Source: Rheinheimera baltica DSM 14885 (lineage in GTDB: Bacteria; Pseudomonadota; Gammaproteobacteria; Enterobacterales; Alteromonadaceae). Taken from it: a stretch of DNA of 34,734 bases. Positions 32,761 to 34,734 of the stretch are shown one piece after another. The notes under the pieces are model-generated. The model ran no database searches, was not told where the DNA came from, and saw only the letters and a list, made by a program, of their open reading frames with translations. How positions within the stretch are numbered: position 1 is the stretch's first letter; each line of letters opens with the position of its first letter. The translations under genes were made by a program, and so were the position numbers. The stretch is taken from assembly GCF_000425345.1 (NCBI RefSeq), contig NZ_AUDG01000046.1:1-34734 (forward strand), given 5' to 3'.

Positions 32761-34293
32761 CTAATGTTTGTCTGAGTTAACTAGCGACAGCTGATATACG
32801 TCATGCCGTCTATCACGTAGCGTATGCACACTGCCATGACTATGCAGCTCTTTTAACAGGTCAATATTTACATCAACAATTAACAGCATTTCGGAGTTCG
32901 GAGTCGCTTCAGCTTTAATACCAGTAGTAGGAAATGAAAAGTCTGACGGGGTAAAAAGTGCAGACTGCGCGTATTGAATATCCATATTATTAACCCGCGC
33001 TAAGTTACCGACAGCACCGGCTATAGCCACATAACATTCGTTTTCTATCGCACGGGCCATGGCACAATGTCTCACGCGTGTGTATCCGTTTTGCGTGTCG
33101 GTTAAAAAAGGTACAAATAGGATATTCATGCCTTGATCAGCCAGTAGCCTGGCGTACTCAGGAAACTCAACGTCATAGCAAATCATAATGCCCACTTTGC
33201 CGCAATCCGTATCAAATACTTTAACCTGATTGCCGCCTGTCATTGCCCAATTACGCTTCTCTGCGGGCGTAACATGTACTTTATCGTATTGCTCCCAACT
33301 GCCGTCACGGCGACATAAAAAACCGCTGTTAAACAGCTTGCCATTAACCAAGTAAGGCATACTACCGGTGATAATGTTGATGTTGTATGCGATAGCAAAA
33401 TCAATAAATTTGTCACGGATAATTTCAGTATATTTGGCTAATTCACGAATACTTTGCGTTACACTTAAGTGGTTGTAATGTTCCATTAATGGCGCAGCAA
33501 ACAACTCGGGAAACAGGATAAAGTCACTTTTATAATCTGACACGGCATCGACGAAAAACTCCATTTGCTCAAACAGCTGGTTTATGTCTTTCATGTTGCG
33601 CATTTGCCACTGTACTAAACCCAGTCTTATTTCTGCTTTAGGCGCATTAATTAACTTAACGGACTTGGTGTAATAGATATTAGCCCATTCCAGCAACGTG
33701 GCATATTCCTGCGATTCAACATCGCCGCGAAGGTAGCCTTTTAATAACTTACGCACATGAAAACCGTTAGCCAGCTGAAAACTTAATACCGGATCATAAA
33801 TTTCTTTGCCTTTTACTTTTTCGATATATTGTTTGGCACTAACCTTGTCGGCAAACTGGCCAAAGTTTGGCATGCGCCCTCCAGCCATAATGGCGCGCAA
33901 ATTCAGATTTTCGCACAACTCTTTTCTTGCATCGTACAAACGTCTGGCCAAACGTAAACCGCGATATTCCGGGTGAATAAACACCTCGATACCGTACAAA
34001 ACATCCCCATTAGGATCGTGCGAACTAAACGAGAAACCAGTGACAATTTGCTCGTAAGTATGTTCATCACTAAATTTGCTGTAATCAATGATAAGTGAAA
34101 ACGCACAACCAACCACCTTGCCATCAACACAGACACAAATCTGCCCTTCTGGAAATTTTGTTAGTAACGTATCAACCACATCTTCAGTCCAGGCAAGCAA
34201 GGGCCCTGATGGATAAACTTGCTCTGACGCTTCACGCAGCTCAGTCATATCTTGCTGAGTTAGATGGCGGATCTCCACATGATTTGCTTCCAT
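32761..34293 (-). CDS. GNAT acetyltransferase-nitrilase fusion protein
   Basis: 510 residues from the ATG at 34293, which has GGGAG 6 bases upstream. The N-terminal GNAT domain (about 1-200) has IHPEYRGLRLARRLYDAR as acetyl-CoA loop. The C-terminal carbon-nitrogen hydrolase domain (about 220-510) has the triad E263 (LFPELFAAP), K338 (YDKVHVTPAEK) and C372 (GIMICYDVEFPEYAR). This bifunctional family is widespread in proteobacteria; its amide substrate is not known to me. It ends 17 bases from the convergent hnoK and shows no link to NO signalling. Confidence 0.92.
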   Translation of the reverse strand: MEANHVEIRHLTQQDMTELREASEQVYPSGPLLAWTEDVVDTLLTKFPEGQICVCVDGKVVGCAFSLIIDYSKFSDEHTYEQIVTGFSFSSHDPNGDVLYGIEVFIHPEYRGLRLARRLYDARKELCENLNLRAIMAGGRMPNFGQFADKVSAKQYIEKVKGKEIYDPVLSFQLANGFHVRKLLKGYLRGDVESQEYATLLEWANIYYTKSVKLINAPKAEIRLGLVQWQMRNMKDINQLFEQMEFFVDAVSDYKSDFILFPELFAAPLMEHYNHLSVTQSIRELAKYTEIIRDKFIDFAIAYNINIITGSMPYLVNGKLFNSGFLCRRDGSWEQYDKVHVTPAEKRNWAMTGGNQVKVFDTDCGKVGIMICYDVEFPEYARLLADQGMNILFVPFLTDTQNGYTRVRHCAMARAIENECYVAIAGAVGNLARVNNMDIQYAQSALFTPSDFSFPTTGIKAEATPNSEMLLIVDVNIDLLKELHSHGSVHTLRDRRHDVYQLSLVNSDKH

Positions 34294-34423
34294 AAACACT
34301 CCCACAGCTTAAATAGTGAGCTTCAGGTTAACACACTTGTCCAGGATCAGTGTAAATGCTCGAAATTCTCACTATAACAACACAGGTAAGTGTATATTTC
34401 TTTACAATTTTTCTGTTTGCGTA

Positions 34424-34487
34424 TTTCGGTTTGTCCGGCCACCTGTTCCGGTTTCATCCGGCCAGGCATTTCGGTGTGATCCGGCCA
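34424..34487. repeat. Three terminal repeats of an IS21-type element
   Basis: Repeats ending TCCGGCCA stop at 34441, 34464 and 34487, a period of 23 bp. Each has the form TTTCGGT-N3-(G/A)TCCGGCCA with small changes. Multiple terminal repeats bound by the transposase are characteristic of IS21 elements, and istB follows at once. The outer tip may be near 34391 (TGTATATTTC), which is uncertain. Confidence 0.65.
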
Positions 34488-34518
34488 GCATGATCTGACC
34501 TTCGTTTATCCTCTCTTT

Positions 34519-34734
34519 TTACCCGACTTCCTCACCCTGAACCAGTGTTTTTTTACGTTGTGACTCACCTGTTAATTCCAGCCGATGAGCGTTGTGGATC
34601 ACCCTGTCTAACAGCGCATCTGCAACGGTCGGGTTATCCATTAGGCCATACCACTCTGAGACCGGTAATTGACTGACGATGATTGTGCTGCGTTGCTCGT
34701 AGCGATCTTCAATCACGTCCAGTAAATCGCTGAT
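34519..34734 (-). CDS. istB: IstB-like ATP-binding protein of IS21, C-terminal part
   Basis: The visible frame enters from the right edge as [18 protein letters not shown] and continues [30 protein letters not shown] and a lysine-rich end. This is the sensor II/C-terminal part of IstB, the AAA+ helper of the IstA transposase. About 71 codons are present and end at a normal stop. The Walker motifs are outside the window. Confidence 0.9.
   Translation of the reverse strand: MSDLLDVIEDRYEQRSTIIVSQLPVSEWYGLMDNPTVADALLDRVIHNAHRLELTGESQRKKTLVQGEEVG

Larger units (their letters stand above)
34391..34734 (-). mobile_element. IS21-family element, one end (cut by window edge)
   Basis: The element comprises the terminal repeats and the 3' end of istB. 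Transcription runs toward this end, as in IS21 where istA-istB order places istB last. The rest lies beyond the window. The outer boundary is estimated. Confidence 0.6.

Overview
The window looks like chromosomal DNA of a gammaproteobacterium of the Alteromonadales/Rheinheimera-Alishewanella kind. This is inferred from the nitric-oxide hno network, the MipA/DUF3019/two-component operon, the umuDC pair and the Aer-like receptor; no rRNA or tRNA gene is present to confirm it. Both edges lie in insertion sequences: an IS1182-type transposase start (1-194, minus) and an IS21-type istB end with its terminal repeats (34424-34734).

Layout. 367-5123: a lipoprotein serine hydrolase diverges from an operon of MipA/OmpV porin-like protein, DUF3019 protein, OmpR-type regulator and histidine kinase; the divergent promoter holds a striking array of TGTATCA boxes on a 10-bp period. 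5124-8650: a gene-poor stretch, then an SOS-controlled umuDC operon. Behind it sits a two-gene module that I recognise as an orphan Tse2-type toxin with a Tsi2-type immunity/antitoxin, inserted between two copies of the umuC 3' end. 8858-13065: an accessory mixture (AraC/GyrI-like regulator, YdeI-like protein, DUF5694 lipoprotein, membrane protein, DinB-family protein) with several broken genes (SnoaL/DUF4440-like tail, VOC protein with internal deletion, ThiF/MoeB tail). 13121-18619: secreted GH14 beta-amylase, feoAB iron uptake with a candidate Fur box, a histidine-kinase tail relic, and hemN. 18886-20463: Aer-like PAS chemoreceptor.

20551-32743 is the main system: about 12 kb in which every gene is signal transduction. 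It contains the H-NOX nitric oxide sensor with its kinase HnoK, the three response regulators known from Shewanella as HnoB (REC-GGDEF*-EAL), HnoC (HTH-REC repressor) and HnoD (REC with degenerate HD-GYP). It also has five less-described companions: a REC-HDOD protein, a large membrane Cache hybrid kinase with HPt, a PAS kinase, a CheC-like phosphatase and a stand-alone CheY-like receiver. The two divergent promoter regions that drive these genes carry the same 20-base sequence, ACAAAGAGACAAATGAGACA, containing GAGAC direct repeats 9 bp apart. This is the probable HnoC operator and makes the locus a self-contained regulon. Expected logic from the known system: NO bound to H-NOX inhibits HnoK, which changes phosphorylation of HnoB, HnoC and HnoD and so c-di-GMP breakdown and hno transcription; the CheC-like protein and extra kinases would add further inputs and a phosphate drain.

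A GNAT-nitrilase fusion gene (32761-34293) closes the window before the IS21 element.
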